Positions 1 to 5,655 are shown, numbered from the stretch's first letter. The stretch: 5,655 nucleotides of DNA from an uncultured Stenotrophomonas sp. (GCA_946223375.1 CAMICU010000233.1:1-5655); one strand, 5' to 3'. Notes: a model not told the origin generated them from the sequence alone. Translations and numbers: made by a program.

Positions 1-1
1 T

Positions 2-76
2 GAGTTGCAGGCGTTGGTAAAGCGGATCGATGAGCGGATCGTGAGATCAACTGCATCAGGCCACGATTCACGGTGA
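2..76 (+). CDS. Possible C-terminal tail of an upstream protein (partial, unidentified)
   Basis: An open frame enters from the left edge and ends at a TGA at 74-76, giving 24 residues that begin ELQALVKRIDERIV. The piece is charged and helix-like and contains an imperfect 12-base tandem (AGCGGATCG at 21-29 and again at 33-41) that encodes the KRID/ERIV pair. The codons include TTG, GTA, AGA, TCA and ACT, which are uncommon in the other genes of this window. This is either the end of a gene of different composition or chance openness. No family can be assigned from so short a piece. Confidence 0.3.
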   Translation, partial: ELQALVKRIDERIVRSTASGHDSR

Positions 77-256
77 CCCTTGCAAGCACAGTACCGGCAA
101 CGATACGCGGCTTTAGGGCAAAAAGCGATAAATACCGTATTCAGAAACTGCATCGGGTTCAGTCGCCGCAACAAATGGCGCAAATTCATCGACTTGGCCG
201 ATTTCGCCGGGCCCGCCGGCGCGCCCCGAGCGGGGCACTCTGGATAGACTGCGCGC
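77..256. other. Intergenic stretch without a recognisable gene
   Basis: No frame here looks like a real protein. Bases of about 100-190 are clearly richer in A and T than the rest of the window (for example around AAAAAGCGATAAATACCGTA at 120-139). A perfect 6-bp inverted repeat GCCCCG-AG-CGGGGC lies at 223-236, 20 bases before the ATG of the yaiI remnant. A weak -10-like TAGACT at 245-250 sits so close to that ATG that any transcript from it would be nearly leaderless; no convincing -35 accompanies it. I see no tRNA, CRISPR or insertion-sequence end. Confidence 0.5.
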
Positions 257-377
257 ATGGAAAGCCCCATTACCCCCGCTCCCCTGCGCATCTGGGTGGA
301 TGCCGACGCGTGCCCCGTGGTCATCACAGGCCTTCGCCGCCCAGCTCGATCGCTGGCTGGCGCAGCGCCGCCGCTGA
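257..377 (+). pseudogene. yaiI: yaiI/yqxD (UPF0178, DUF188) remnant with large internal deletion and frame break
   Basis: From the ATG at 257 the translation is MESPITPAPLRIWVDADACP followed by VVI. It carries the family's N-terminal WVDADACP signature (residues 13-20). Right after the ATC at 323-325 the resemblance stops in that frame. In another frame, from the CAG at 327, the sequence reads QAFAAQLDRWLAQRRR and stops at TGA 375-377, which resembles the C-terminus of the same family as I recall it from Xanthomonads. The middle is gone: family members are about 150-160 residues, and only about 39 codons' worth remains here, so roughly 350 bases were lost. The two ends are out of frame with each other, so the start frame runs into unrelated sequence until a TGA near 431. 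The intact family is a conserved PIN-like-fold protein of uncertain biochemical role. The N-terminal match is firm; the C-terminal match is from memory of the family and slightly less so. Confidence 0.8.
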
Positions 378-382
378 CACCC

Positions 383-422
383 GCACGGCACCGGCGCGGA
401 CCCGCCGCGATCGCGGCCGTGC
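383..422. repeat. Nested inverted repeats between yaiI remnant and pseudouridine synthase gene
   Basis: GCACGGC at 383-389 pairs with GCCGTGC at 416-422. Inside lies a perfect 14-base palindrome GCCGCGATCGCGGC at 404-417 and a smaller GGCG/CGCC pair (393-396 with 403-406). The element lies downstream of the minus-strand pseudouridine synthase gene, so it could slow or end its transcription. It has no following T-run on either strand, so it is not a classical intrinsic terminator. Confidence 0.45.
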
Positions 423-447
423 CAACGACGTGATCGCCATTGGCATT

Positions 448-476
448 GATCGGCATCGGCATCGGCATCGGCACGG
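448..476. repeat. Short tandem hexanucleotide repeat (CATCGG)n
   Basis: Three perfect CATCGG units occupy 454-471. They are preceded by a one-mismatch unit GATCGG (448-453) and followed by the partial CACGG (472-476). The tract lies in non-coding sequence between the yaiI remnant and the 3' end of the pseudouridine synthase gene. With only three perfect copies it may be a minor slippage tract; no function is evident. Confidence 0.7.
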
Positions 477-522
477 TCAGCGCAGGCGTGGGCACGCACG
501 GCCGATTGCCGGCCCGGCTGGC

Positions 523-1392
523 TCAGCCCAGACGGCGCGCGCTGACGAAGGTACGCAGTTGGCCATCGAGCGGGTCGGTGAAGGCCAACCGCCGGGCCAG
601 CAGCTGCAGCGGCGCACTGAAGTCGTCGTCCGCGCGCGGGTGCACCTGCGGATAACTGTCGTCACCGAGAATCGGTGCGCCCAGTGCCGCCATATGCAGC
701 CGCAGCTGATGCTTGCGCCCGGTCACCGGCTCCAGCGCATAGCGCCAGACCGGGCCGTGCCGGTCCAGCACGTCGATCCGGCTGCACGCGTTGGCGTCGC
801 CCGCCAGCTCGGTCATGCGGTAGAACGGCTCGCCGCGCCCGATCCGGCTGTGCCGCTCCAGCGGGAACGTCCGCTCCGGCAGGGCCGCAGCCAGCGCCTC
901 GTACTGTTTGACGATGCGCCGCTCCGCGAACAGCCGCTGGTAGACGCCACGACTGTGCGGGTTGCAGGAAAACAGCACCAGCCCGGCGGTGCCGCGATCG
1001 ATCCGGTGCAGCGGCACCAGCTCGCGGTTGCCGGTGCGGGCGACCAGCCGCGCCAGCAGGGTCTGCCGCACATACCGCCCGGCCGGGGTCACCGGCAGGA
1101 AATGCGGCTTGTCGGCGACCAGCAGATGCGCGTCGTGGTGCAGGACCCGTTCGCTGAACGGGATCTCCGGCTCCTGCGCCACTTCGCGGAAGTAGACGAT
1201 CTCCTGCCCCGCCCTCCAGGGCTGGCCTGGCGCCAGCGGGGTACCGTCGGCCCCCTGCACCCGCCCGCGCGCGAAGCGGTCCAGCCATTGCGCGCGCGGA
1301 ATCGCCGGAAATCGCGCGCACAGCCCGTCAACCAGGCAGGGCCATTCCCCGGGAGGCAGTTGCAGGCGGCTGGGAAGCGCGTTGTCTGGCAC
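523..1392 (-). CDS. RluA-family RNA pseudouridine synthase
   Basis: The product (289 residues) should isomerise specific uridines in rRNA or tRNA to pseudouridine in the cytoplasm. The RluA-family catalytic motif appears as HRIDRGTAGLVLF at residues 129-141, with Asp132 the expected nucleophile (family consensus HRLDxxTSGL). The C-terminal family motif GRKHQLRLHMAALGAPILGD is at 225-244. DKPHFLPVTP (94-103) matches the usual beta-strand with a K-P pair. The N-terminal ~70 residues look like a weak S4-like RNA-binding segment. The start is a GTG at 1390-1392; in-frame TGA and TAA codons lie within 40 bases upstream with no other start between, so the gene cannot begin earlier. No strong Shine-Dalgarno is visible. 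It is transcribed divergently from yaeQ. The target uridine cannot be told from sequence, so no Rlu/Tru letter is given. Family assignment is firm. Confidence 0.93.
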   Translation of the reverse strand: MPDNALPSRLQLPPGEWPCLVDGLCARFPAIPRAQWLDRFARGRVQGADGTPLAPGQPWRAGQEIVYFREVAQEPEIPFSERVLHHDAHLLVADKPHFLPVTPAGRYVRQTLLARLVARTGNRELVPLHRIDRGTAGLVLFSCNPHSRGVYQRLFAERRIVKQYEALAAALPERTFPLERHSRIGRGEPFYRMTELAGDANACSRIDVLDRHGPVWRYALEPVTGRKHQLRLHMAALGAPILGDDSYPQVHPRADDDFSAPLQLLARRLAFTDPLDGQLRTFVSARRLG

Positions 1393-1421
1393 GGTGGGCG
1401 CGGTCGCAGGTAAGGCAAAGC

Positions 1422-1429
1422 ATTATCAT
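1422..1429. promoter_or_regulatory. Overlapping divergent -10 elements for the pseudouridine synthase gene and yaeQ
   Basis: In the 63-bp divergent spacer an AT-rich island reads ATTATCAT. On the plus strand TATCAT (1424-1429) matches the sigma-70 -10 consensus at 5 of 6 positions and would start transcription about 20 bases before the yaeQ ATG. On the minus strand GATAAT (1427-1422) also matches 5 of 6 and would start about 20 bases before the pseudouridine synthase GTG. Neither side has a good -35 element. This is the only AT-rich island in the spacer. Promoter function is inferred, not shown. Confidence 0.4.
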
Positions 1430-1455
1430 GGCCGGTCTTTGTACCCGGTATCCCC

Positions 1456-2004
1456 ATGGCCCTCACCGCCACCATCCGCAAGGCCGAGCTGCAGATCAGC
1501 GACATGGACCGCGGCTATTACGCGACCCACAACCTGACCCTGGCCCAGCATCCCTCCGAAACCGACGAGCGCCTGATGGTGCGCCTGCTGGCGTTCGCCC
1601 TGAATGCCCAGGACCGGCTGGAGTTCGGCCGCGGCCTGAGCACCGATGACGAGCCGGACCTGTGGCAGCACGACTACACCGGCGCCATCGAGCAATGGAT
1701 CGACCTGGGCCAGCCGGATGAATCGCGCGTGCGCAAGGCCTGCAACCGCAGCGCGCAGGTGCAGATCATCAACTACGGCGGCAATGCCTCCGACATCTGG
1801 TGGCAGAAGCAGGGCAAGCAGCTGCAGCGCCATGACAACCTGTCGGTGCTGGACCTGCCGGTCGAGTTCGTCGAACGCTGGGGCACCCAGGTGCAGCGCG
1901 CCATGCGCTGGAGCGTGCTGATCCAGGACGGCGAGGTGCAGCTGATCAACGACCAGATGCAGCTCGACGTGATCCCGGTCTGGCGCAAGCGGGCCGCGGA
2001 GTAA
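1456..2004 (+). CDS. yaeQ: YaeQ family protein (PD-(D/E)XK-fold)
   Basis: The 182-residue product matches E. coli YaeQ along its length and is almost the same size. Shared landmarks are the start MALTATIRKAEL, HPSET at 32-36 followed by the ER-L-M-RLL helix (38-45), RGLSTDDEP at 59-67, and WIDLGQPD at 81-88 with RKA at 93-95. IWWQKQ lies in the centre and IQDGEVQLI near the C-terminus. A Xanthomonas YaeQ (XAC2396) has a solved structure with a PD-(D/E)XK nuclease-like fold; nuclease activity and biological role are not established to my knowledge. An early proposal that YaeQ suppresses loss of RfaH was later contradicted. The ATG at 1456 is chosen because it reproduces the conserved N-terminus; the ATG at 1428 is in another frame. 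No clear Shine-Dalgarno precedes it. It is the first gene of a plus-strand run, 7 bp ahead of the flavoprotein gene. Confidence 0.95.
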   Translation: MALTATIRKAELQISDMDRGYYATHNLTLAQHPSETDERLMVRLLAFALNAQDRLEFGRGLSTDDEPDLWQHDYTGAIEQWIDLGQPDESRVRKACNRSAQVQIINYGGNASDIWWQKQGKQLQRHDNLSVLDLPVEFVERWGTQVQRAMRWSVLIQDGEVQLINDQMQLDVIPVWRKRAAE

Positions 2005-2014
2005 GGCGTCGGTG
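1998..2014 (+). promoter_or_regulatory. Shine-Dalgarno overlapping the yaeQ stop, with GTG start of the flavoprotein gene
   Basis: GGAG (1998-2001) and AAGG (2003-2006) flank and overlap the yaeQ stop codon TAA (2002-2004). They lie 10 and 5 bases, respectively, before a GTG at 2012-2014. This GTG puts the FAD-binding glycine motif at the usual distance from the N-terminus (residues 14-19). The arrangement suggests translational coupling: ribosomes ending yaeQ are positioned to start the next gene. Confidence 0.6.
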
Positions 2015-3202
2015 GCAGGCACTCCGATCCGCTGCGACGTCCTGGTCATCGGCGCCGGCGCCGCCGGCCTGATGTGCGCGCTGACCGCCGGCCAGCGCGG
2101 CCGCATCGTGCAGGTGATCGACCATGCCAACAAGGTTGGCAAGAAGATCCTGATGTCCGGTGGCGGCCGCTGCAACTTCACCAACACCGGCACCAGCGCC
2201 GCCAACTTCCTCTCGGCCAACCCGCACTTCTGCAAATCGGCGCTGGCCCGCTACACGCCGGCCGATTTCATCGAGATGGTCGAACGCCACGGCGTCGCCT
2301 ATCACGAGAAGGAACTGGGCCAGCTGTTCTGCGACATCTCCTCCAAACAGATCGTGCGCCTGCTGCTGGACGAATGCGCGGCGGCCGGCGTGCAGATCCG
2401 CACCGACTGCGGCGTGCAGGACATCGAACGCGGCGCCGACGGCTACCGCGTGCAGACCGCCCAGGGCCTGTTCCACTGTGCGTCGCTGGTGATCGCCACC
2501 GGCGGCCTGTCGATTCCCAGCATGGGCGCCAGCGGCTTCGGCTATGAGGTGGCGCGCCGTTTCGGCCACGAGGTGCTGCCGACCCGCGCCGGGCTGGTCC
2601 CGCTCACGCTCAGCGGCAAGCACCAGGAACGCTTTGCCGAACTCAGCGGCGTGGCGCTGCCGGTCGAGGCCCGCTGCAACGGCCACAGCTTCCGCAATTT
2701 CATGCTGCTGACCCACCGCGGCGTCAGCGGCCCAGCGATCCTGCAGATCTCCTCCTACTGGCAACCCGGCGATGACCTGCGCCTGGACCTGCTGCCCGAC
2801 CGGGATGCAGCGCAATGGCTGCGCGAGATGAAGCGCGAGCGCGGCGCCTCGGAGCTGCGCACCGTGCTGTCCGAGGTGCTGCCGCGACGCCTGGCGCTGC
2901 GCCTGTGCGAACAGTGGCTCAAGGACAAGCCGGTGCGCCAGCTGGACGAACGCGAGCTGCAGGCCACCGCCGGGCTGCTCTCCGATTTCCCGCTGGTGGC
3001 CAGCGGCACCGAGGGCTACCGCACCGCCGAAGTCACCCTGGGCGGCGTGGATACCCGCAAGGTGTCCTCCGCGACGATGGAGTCCCAGCTCGTGCCGGGC
3101 CTGCACTTCGTCGGCGAGGTGCTGGACGTGACCGGCTGGCTGGGCGGCTACAACTTCCAATGGGCCTGGGCGTCCGGCCATGCCGCCGGCCAGGCGGTCT
3201 GA
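2012..3202 (+). CDS. BaiN/HI0933 (YhiN)-family NAD(P)/FAD-dependent oxidoreductase
   Basis: The 396-residue product is a cytoplasmic flavoprotein of the HI0933/YhiN family, which usually measures about 390-410 residues. An N-terminal Rossmann fold shows CDVLVIGAGAAGL with the GxGxxG FAD motif at 14-19 and an acidic residue, Asp37, at the end of the second strand. The family signature GKKILMSGGGRCNFTN is at 43-58 and the second dinucleotide-type strand IATGGLSIPSMG follows in the middle. The C-terminal family block has GGV (344-346), TMES (355-358), GEVLDV (368-373) and GGYNFQWAW (378-386), which closes over the flavin. Some relatives are named after bile-acid enzyme BaiN, but bile-acid chemistry is not implied here; the true substrate is unknown. 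It follows yaeQ by 7 bp and precedes fimX by 117 bp. The family call is firm, the function open. Confidence 0.93.
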   Translation: MAGTPIRCDVLVIGAGAAGLMCALTAGQRGRIVQVIDHANKVGKKILMSGGGRCNFTNTGTSAANFLSANPHFCKSALARYTPADFIEMVERHGVAYHEKELGQLFCDISSKQIVRLLLDECAAAGVQIRTDCGVQDIERGADGYRVQTAQGLFHCASLVIATGGLSIPSMGASGFGYEVARRFGHEVLPTRAGLVPLTLSGKHQERFAELSGVALPVEARCNGHSFRNFMLLTHRGVSGPAILQISSYWQPGDDLRLDLLPDRDAAQWLREMKRERGASELRTVLSEVLPRRLALRLCEQWLKDKPVRQLDERELQATAGLLSDFPLVASGTEGYRTAEVTLGGVDTRKVSSATMESQLVPGLHFVGEVLDVTGWLGGYNFQWAWASGHAAGQAV

Positions 3203-3266
3203 ATGGCGGCGCGACGCGAGCAGGCGGTACTGCGTCCGGGTTCCGTCATGTCAACCGACCCGCGCA

Positions 3267-3296
3267 TAGACGCCGGCCGCGCCCATCGTGTATTAA
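3267..3296 (+). promoter_or_regulatory. Candidate sigma-70-type promoter of fimX
   Basis: Within the 117-bp spacer before fimX, TAGACG (3267-3272, 4 of 6 matches to TTGACA) and TATTAA (3291-3296, 4 of 6 matches to TATAAT) are separated by 18 bases, with a TG directly before the -10. This is the only AT-rich point in the spacer. It would give a leader of about 15-20 bases. Matches are modest, so read-through from yaeQ could also contribute to fimX expression. Confidence 0.35.
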
Positions 3297-3308
3297 ACCC
3301 CGACCCCC

Positions 3309-3322
3309 GGGAGTCCTGAATG
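3309..3322 (+). promoter_or_regulatory. Ribosome binding site of fimX
   Basis: GGGAG at 3309-3313 is followed by a 6-base spacer and the ATG at 3320-3322. It supports this start, which also puts the receiver-like domain at the very N-terminus as in other FimX proteins. Confidence 0.7.
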
Positions 3323-5392
3323 CAGAACGCCAAAGACATCACCTTGCGCCTGCTGATCGTCGATGACAGCGCCGAGAACGCCGAAGCCATCGTCAGCACG
3401 CTGCGCAACAGCGGCATCGCGGTGCGCCCGTTCCGGCCGCAGAATCCGGACGAGCTCACCCAGGCCCTGGCCAACCAGCCGATCGACCTGGTGCTGGCCG
3501 CCAGCTCGTACAGCATTCCGCAGCTGCTGCTGACCCAGCAGGTCGCGGCCAGCGGCAAGGACATCCCGATGATCCAGCTGGCCGACCAGGTCGACGCCCG
3601 GCAGCTGCTGGAGTCCTCGGCCAACGGCATCCGCTCGATCGCGCTGCGCCGCGAGCCCGACCACCTGCTGTCGGTGGTGCGCAATGAATGGATCGACCTG
3701 CAGGCGCGGCGCGGGCTGCGCCGCATCGAGGCGCAGATGCGCGAGACCGAGCGTCGCTGCGATGCGCTGATCTCCTCCTCGCGCGACCCGATCGCCTACA
3801 TCCACGAAGGCATGCACATCCGTGCCAACGAAGCCTACCTGGACATGTTCGGCTACGAGTCGTTCGAGGACGTGGAAGGCATCTCGCTGCTGGACATGGT
3901 CGCGCCGCAGCACGTGGAGAACTTCAAGCAGCTGCTCAAGTCACTGAGCAAGGGCGAGACCCCGCCGCCGCAGTACGAAGTGCATGCGCGCAACCAGGAC
4001 GGCGATACCTTCCCGGCCACGATGGAGTTCACAGCCGCCACCTACGAGGGTGAGAGCTGCTTCCAGGTGGTGTTCCGCCGCCGCGAGGAGTTCGACCCCG
4101 AGCTGGCCCGCGAAGTGGAGGAACTGCGCCAGCGCGACCAGGTCACCGGCCTGCTCAACCGCCCGACCTTCATGGTCCACCTGGAGAACGCGGTGGCCCA
4201 GGTCAGCCGCAGCGACGGCCAGTACGGCTTCCTGCTGGTCGAGCCGGACCACTACGCACGGCTGCTGCCGGACATCGGCCTGGACTCGGCCGATGCGTTG
4301 ATCGCAGCGATGGGCCAGCATCTGGCCGCAGCGGTCGACGACGGCGTGCAGCTGGCGCGGTTCGGCGAACACAGCTTCGCCCTGCTCACCCCGGGCGATT
4401 ACACCCACACCACGCAGACCGCCGAGCGCGTGCGTGCCGCCTTTGCCTCGCACGTCTTCAGCATCGGCGAGCGTTCGGCCACGGTCACCGTCAGCATCGG
4501 CGGCGTACAGGTCGGCGAGAAGATCGCCAGCGTCGGCCAGGTGCTGACCCGCACCAACGACTGCACCCGTGCGGCGGTGGAGCTGGGCGGCAACACCGTC
4601 AAGGTGTTCGACCCCGGCGCGGCCGACCGCGTCGAGGAGGAGCGCATCCAGCGCTGGGTGCAGCGCATCGGCGAAGCGATCGCCGGCGACGGCTTCCACC
4701 TGCGCTTCCGCCCGGTGCTGAACCTGATGGGCGAGCCGATGCAGCTGTATGACACCTCGCTGCTGATGGAGAACAACGGCGAGCTGGTCAGCCCGACCAC
4801 CTTCCTGCCGATCGCCCAGGACCATGACCTGCTGGCGCCGATCAACCGCTGGGTGGTGGCCAACGCGATCCGCGCGCTGGGCGAACGCCGGCGTGCCGGC
4901 CAGGTCGGCCACCTGATGGTCCGCATCACCCCCGAATCGTTCTCCGACCCGCAGCTGCTGGAGGTGATCCGCCAGGGCCTGCACGAGGAAGGCGTCGACG
5001 GTGACCAGCTGTGGCTGCAGATCTCCGAGGCCAAGGTGTTCACCCACCTGCGCAGCGCCCAGCAGTTCCTGGCGCAGGTGGCGGCGATGGGCTGCAAGGT
5101 CGGCCTGGAGCAGTTCGGCTCCGGGCTGGATTCGTTCCAGCTGCTGGCCCATTTCCAGCCGGCCTTCCTCAAGCTGGACAGCGGCTTCACCGCCGACCCA
5201 GCGATGGCCAAGGAACAGCTGGAGAAAATCCGCGAGATCACCGCCAAGGCGCAGGGGGCCGGCATCCTGACCATCGCCGAGTTCGTCATCGACGCCGGGA
5301 CGATGAGCCTGCTGTTCGGCGCCGGCGTGGACTACGTGGAGGGCGATTTCGTCGGCCCGGCCGCGGCGGTGATGGACTTCGAGTTCAACTGA
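3320..5392 (+). CDS. fimX: FimX-like REC-PAS-GGDEF-EAL protein, degenerate c-di-GMP receptor for type IV pili
   Basis: The 690-residue product has the FimX architecture and length. A receiver-like domain (about 10-120) begins LLIVDDSAEN but reads DLVLAA at 56-61, so the usual phospho-acceptor Asp is Ala61. A helical linker (about 122-147) leads to a PAS domain (148-255; NEAYLDMFGY at 170-179). The GGDEF domain starts at DQVTGLLNR (273-281), but its active site is GEHSF (349-353). The EAL-type domain (about 437-690) has RFRP at 462-465, YDTSLLM (477-483) in place of the YEALLR-type motif, EQFGSG (597-602) for the metal-binding DDFGTG, and retains SEAK (569-572), LKLD (617-620) and AEFV (653-656). 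Cyclase and phosphodiesterase activity are therefore unlikely. In Xanthomonas, FimX binds c-di-GMP through its EAL domain and contacts a PilZ protein that binds the PilB pilus ATPase, promoting pilus assembly at the pole. Those partners are not encoded here. Confidence 0.92.
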   Translation: MQNAKDITLRLLIVDDSAENAEAIVSTLRNSGIAVRPFRPQNPDELTQALANQPIDLVLAASSYSIPQLLLTQQVAASGKDIPMIQLADQVDARQLLESSANGIRSIALRREPDHLLSVVRNEWIDLQARRGLRRIEAQMRETERRCDALISSSRDPIAYIHEGMHIRANEAYLDMFGYESFEDVEGISLLDMVAPQHVENFKQLLKSLSKGETPPPQYEVHARNQDGDTFPATMEFTAATYEGESCFQVVFRRREEFDPELAREVEELRQRDQVTGLLNRPTFMVHLENAVAQVSRSDGQYGFLLVEPDHYARLLPDIGLDSADALIAAMGQHLAAAVDDGVQLARFGEHSFALLTPGDYTHTTQTAERVRAAFASHVFSIGERSATVTVSIGGVQVGEKIASVGQVLTRTNDCTRAAVELGGNTVKVFDPGAADRVEEERIQRWVQRIGEAIAGDGFHLRFRPVLNLMGEPMQLYDTSLLMENNGELVSPTTFLPIAQDHDLLAPINRWVVANAIRALGERRRAGQVGHLMVRITPESFSDPQLLEVIRQGLHEEGVDGDQLWLQISEAKVFTHLRSAQQFLAQVAAMGCKVGLEQFGSGLDSFQLLAHFQPAFLKLDSGFTADPAMAKEQLEKIREITAKAQGAGILTIAEFVIDAGTMSLLFGAGVDYVEGDFVGPAAAVMDFEFN

Positions 5393-5460
5393 GCAACACC
5401 AACGGGGCTGCCCGCCTTTCCACAACCGGGAGGGCGATCCCGCCAGCGGGGATTGCATGC

Positions 5461-5491
5461 AAAAAAAAGGCCGCGCGATGCGCGGCCTTTT
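5461..5491. terminator. Bidirectional intrinsic terminator between fimX and fabV
   Basis: A perfect 12-bp stem is formed by AAAAGGCCGCGC (5465-5476) and GCGCGGCCTTTT (5480-5491) with a 3-base loop GAT. On the minus strand the stem is followed by an uninterrupted run of eight Ts (complement of A5461-5468), a strong terminator for fabV. On the plus strand the T-run is only four bases (5488-5491), so termination of fimX transcripts should be weaker but likely. It lies 68 bases after the fimX stop and 24 bases beyond the fabV stop. Confidence 0.9.
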
Positions 5492-5515
5492 CCTGTTGCC
5501 CGGCGGCAGCGGCGA

Positions 5516-5655
5516 TCAGACTTCCACGATCCCCGGGATCGCCACGTCCGGATTCACATCGGCGTCGTAATCCACGCCGTCGATGCCGAACCCGAACAGA
5601 CGCAGGAAGTCGGCCTTGTAGCCGGCCAGGTCGCTGATCTCGTACAGGTTCTCGT
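5516..5655 (-). CDS. fabV: FabV-type enoyl-ACP reductase / trans-2-enoyl-CoA reductase, C-terminal part only
   Basis: The minus-strand frame enters from the right edge and gives 45 complete codons, beginning ENLYEISDLAGYKADFLRLF, then GFGIDGVDYDADVNP, ending at a TGA (5518-5516). The DFLRLFGFG...GVDYDADVNP pattern is the C-terminal signature of the FabV/trans-2-enoyl-CoA reductase family (about 400 residues), which reduces enoyl-ACP with NADH in the last step of fatty-acid elongation; FabV enzymes are known in Xanthomonas and are typically triclosan-resistant. The catalytic Tyr and Lys lie outside the window. The gene is convergent with fimX and ends just before the shared terminator. The identification rests on about 45 residues recognised from memory, so a related reductase paralogue is not excluded. 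Confidence 0.82.
   Translation of the reverse strand, partial: ENLYEISDLAGYKADFLRLFGFGIDGVDYDADVNPDVAIPGIVEV

Noticed and set aside
448..476. CATCGG tandem as a CRISPR array or VNTR
   Set aside because: The unit is six bases with only three perfect copies and no spacers.
1387..1401. TGGCAC at 1387-1392 as the -24 part of a sigma-54 promoter for yaeQ
   Set aside because: The required TTGC at the -12 position is GCGC, and the hexamer overlaps the start of the pseudouridine synthase gene.
73..1413. 446-residue plus-strand open frame covering the yaiI remnant and the pseudouridine synthase gene
   Set aside because: It is antisense to a well-supported gene, rich in Arg, His and Gln, matches no family, and is long only because high-GC genes rarely have stops in this frame.
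1428..1430. Alternative ATG for yaeQ upstream of 1456
   Set aside because: It is in a different frame from yaeQ; the ATG at 1456 reproduces the conserved family N-terminus.
1946..3181. 411-residue minus-strand open frame opposite the flavoprotein gene, and a similar one at 1426-2235 opposite yaeQ
   Set aside because: Both are antisense shadows of genes with clear family motifs and have the same biased composition.
5435..5452. Small CCCG/CGGG hairpin after fimX as a separate terminator
   Set aside because: The stem is only four to five base pairs with no T-run, and a much stronger hairpin follows at 5465-5491.
3941..5458. 505-residue minus-strand open frame opposite fimX
   Set aside because: Shadow of fimX: low-complexity His/Gln/Ala/Val composition, no domain motif, and it runs past the fimX stop without its own regulatory signals.

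Overview
The window has the composition and gene content of a high-GC gammaproteobacterium of the Xanthomonas/Stenotrophomonas group (Lysobacteraceae). The main pointers are a FimX-type REC-PAS-GGDEF-EAL protein encoded beside yaeQ and a BaiN/HI0933-type flavoprotein, an arrangement I recall from Xanthomonas (X. citri XAC2396 = YaeQ and XAC2398 = FimX), and a FabV-type enoyl reductase at the right edge. No database search was possible, so the genus is an inference.

Layout. Bases 1-256 carry no complete gene; a possible C-terminal tail of an upstream protein ends at 76. At 257-377 lies a wrecked yaiI/yqxD (UPF0178) gene: its first ~23 codons are joined, out of frame, to its last ~16 codons, with the whole middle missing. 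Bases 378-522 hold palindromes and a short hexanucleotide repeat. An RluA-family pseudouridine synthase follows on the minus strand (523-1392). A 63-bp divergent intergenic region separates it from yaeQ (1456-2004, plus), which is followed after 7 bp by a GTG-started flavoprotein gene (2012-3202) whose Shine-Dalgarno sequence overlaps the yaeQ stop. After 117 bp with a candidate promoter comes fimX (3320-5392). A strong hairpin terminator (5461-5491) separates fimX from the convergent 3' end of fabV (minus, 5516 to the right edge).

How the genes work together. FimX is expected to be a c-di-GMP receptor that acts through a PilZ protein and the ATPase PilB to control type IV pilus assembly. Its receiver, GGDEF and EAL catalytic signatures are all visibly degenerate, consistent with sensing rather than making or breaking c-di-GMP. 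YaeQ (a PD-(D/E)XK-fold protein of unclear role) and the flavoprotein look translationally coupled. The pseudouridine synthase and FabV are housekeeping-type functions in RNA modification and fatty-acid synthesis.

I see no clear new multi-gene system. The items most worth a second look are the internally deleted yaiI remnant, the fully degenerate signalling architecture of FimX, and the recurring pairing of yaeQ and the flavoprotein with fimX.
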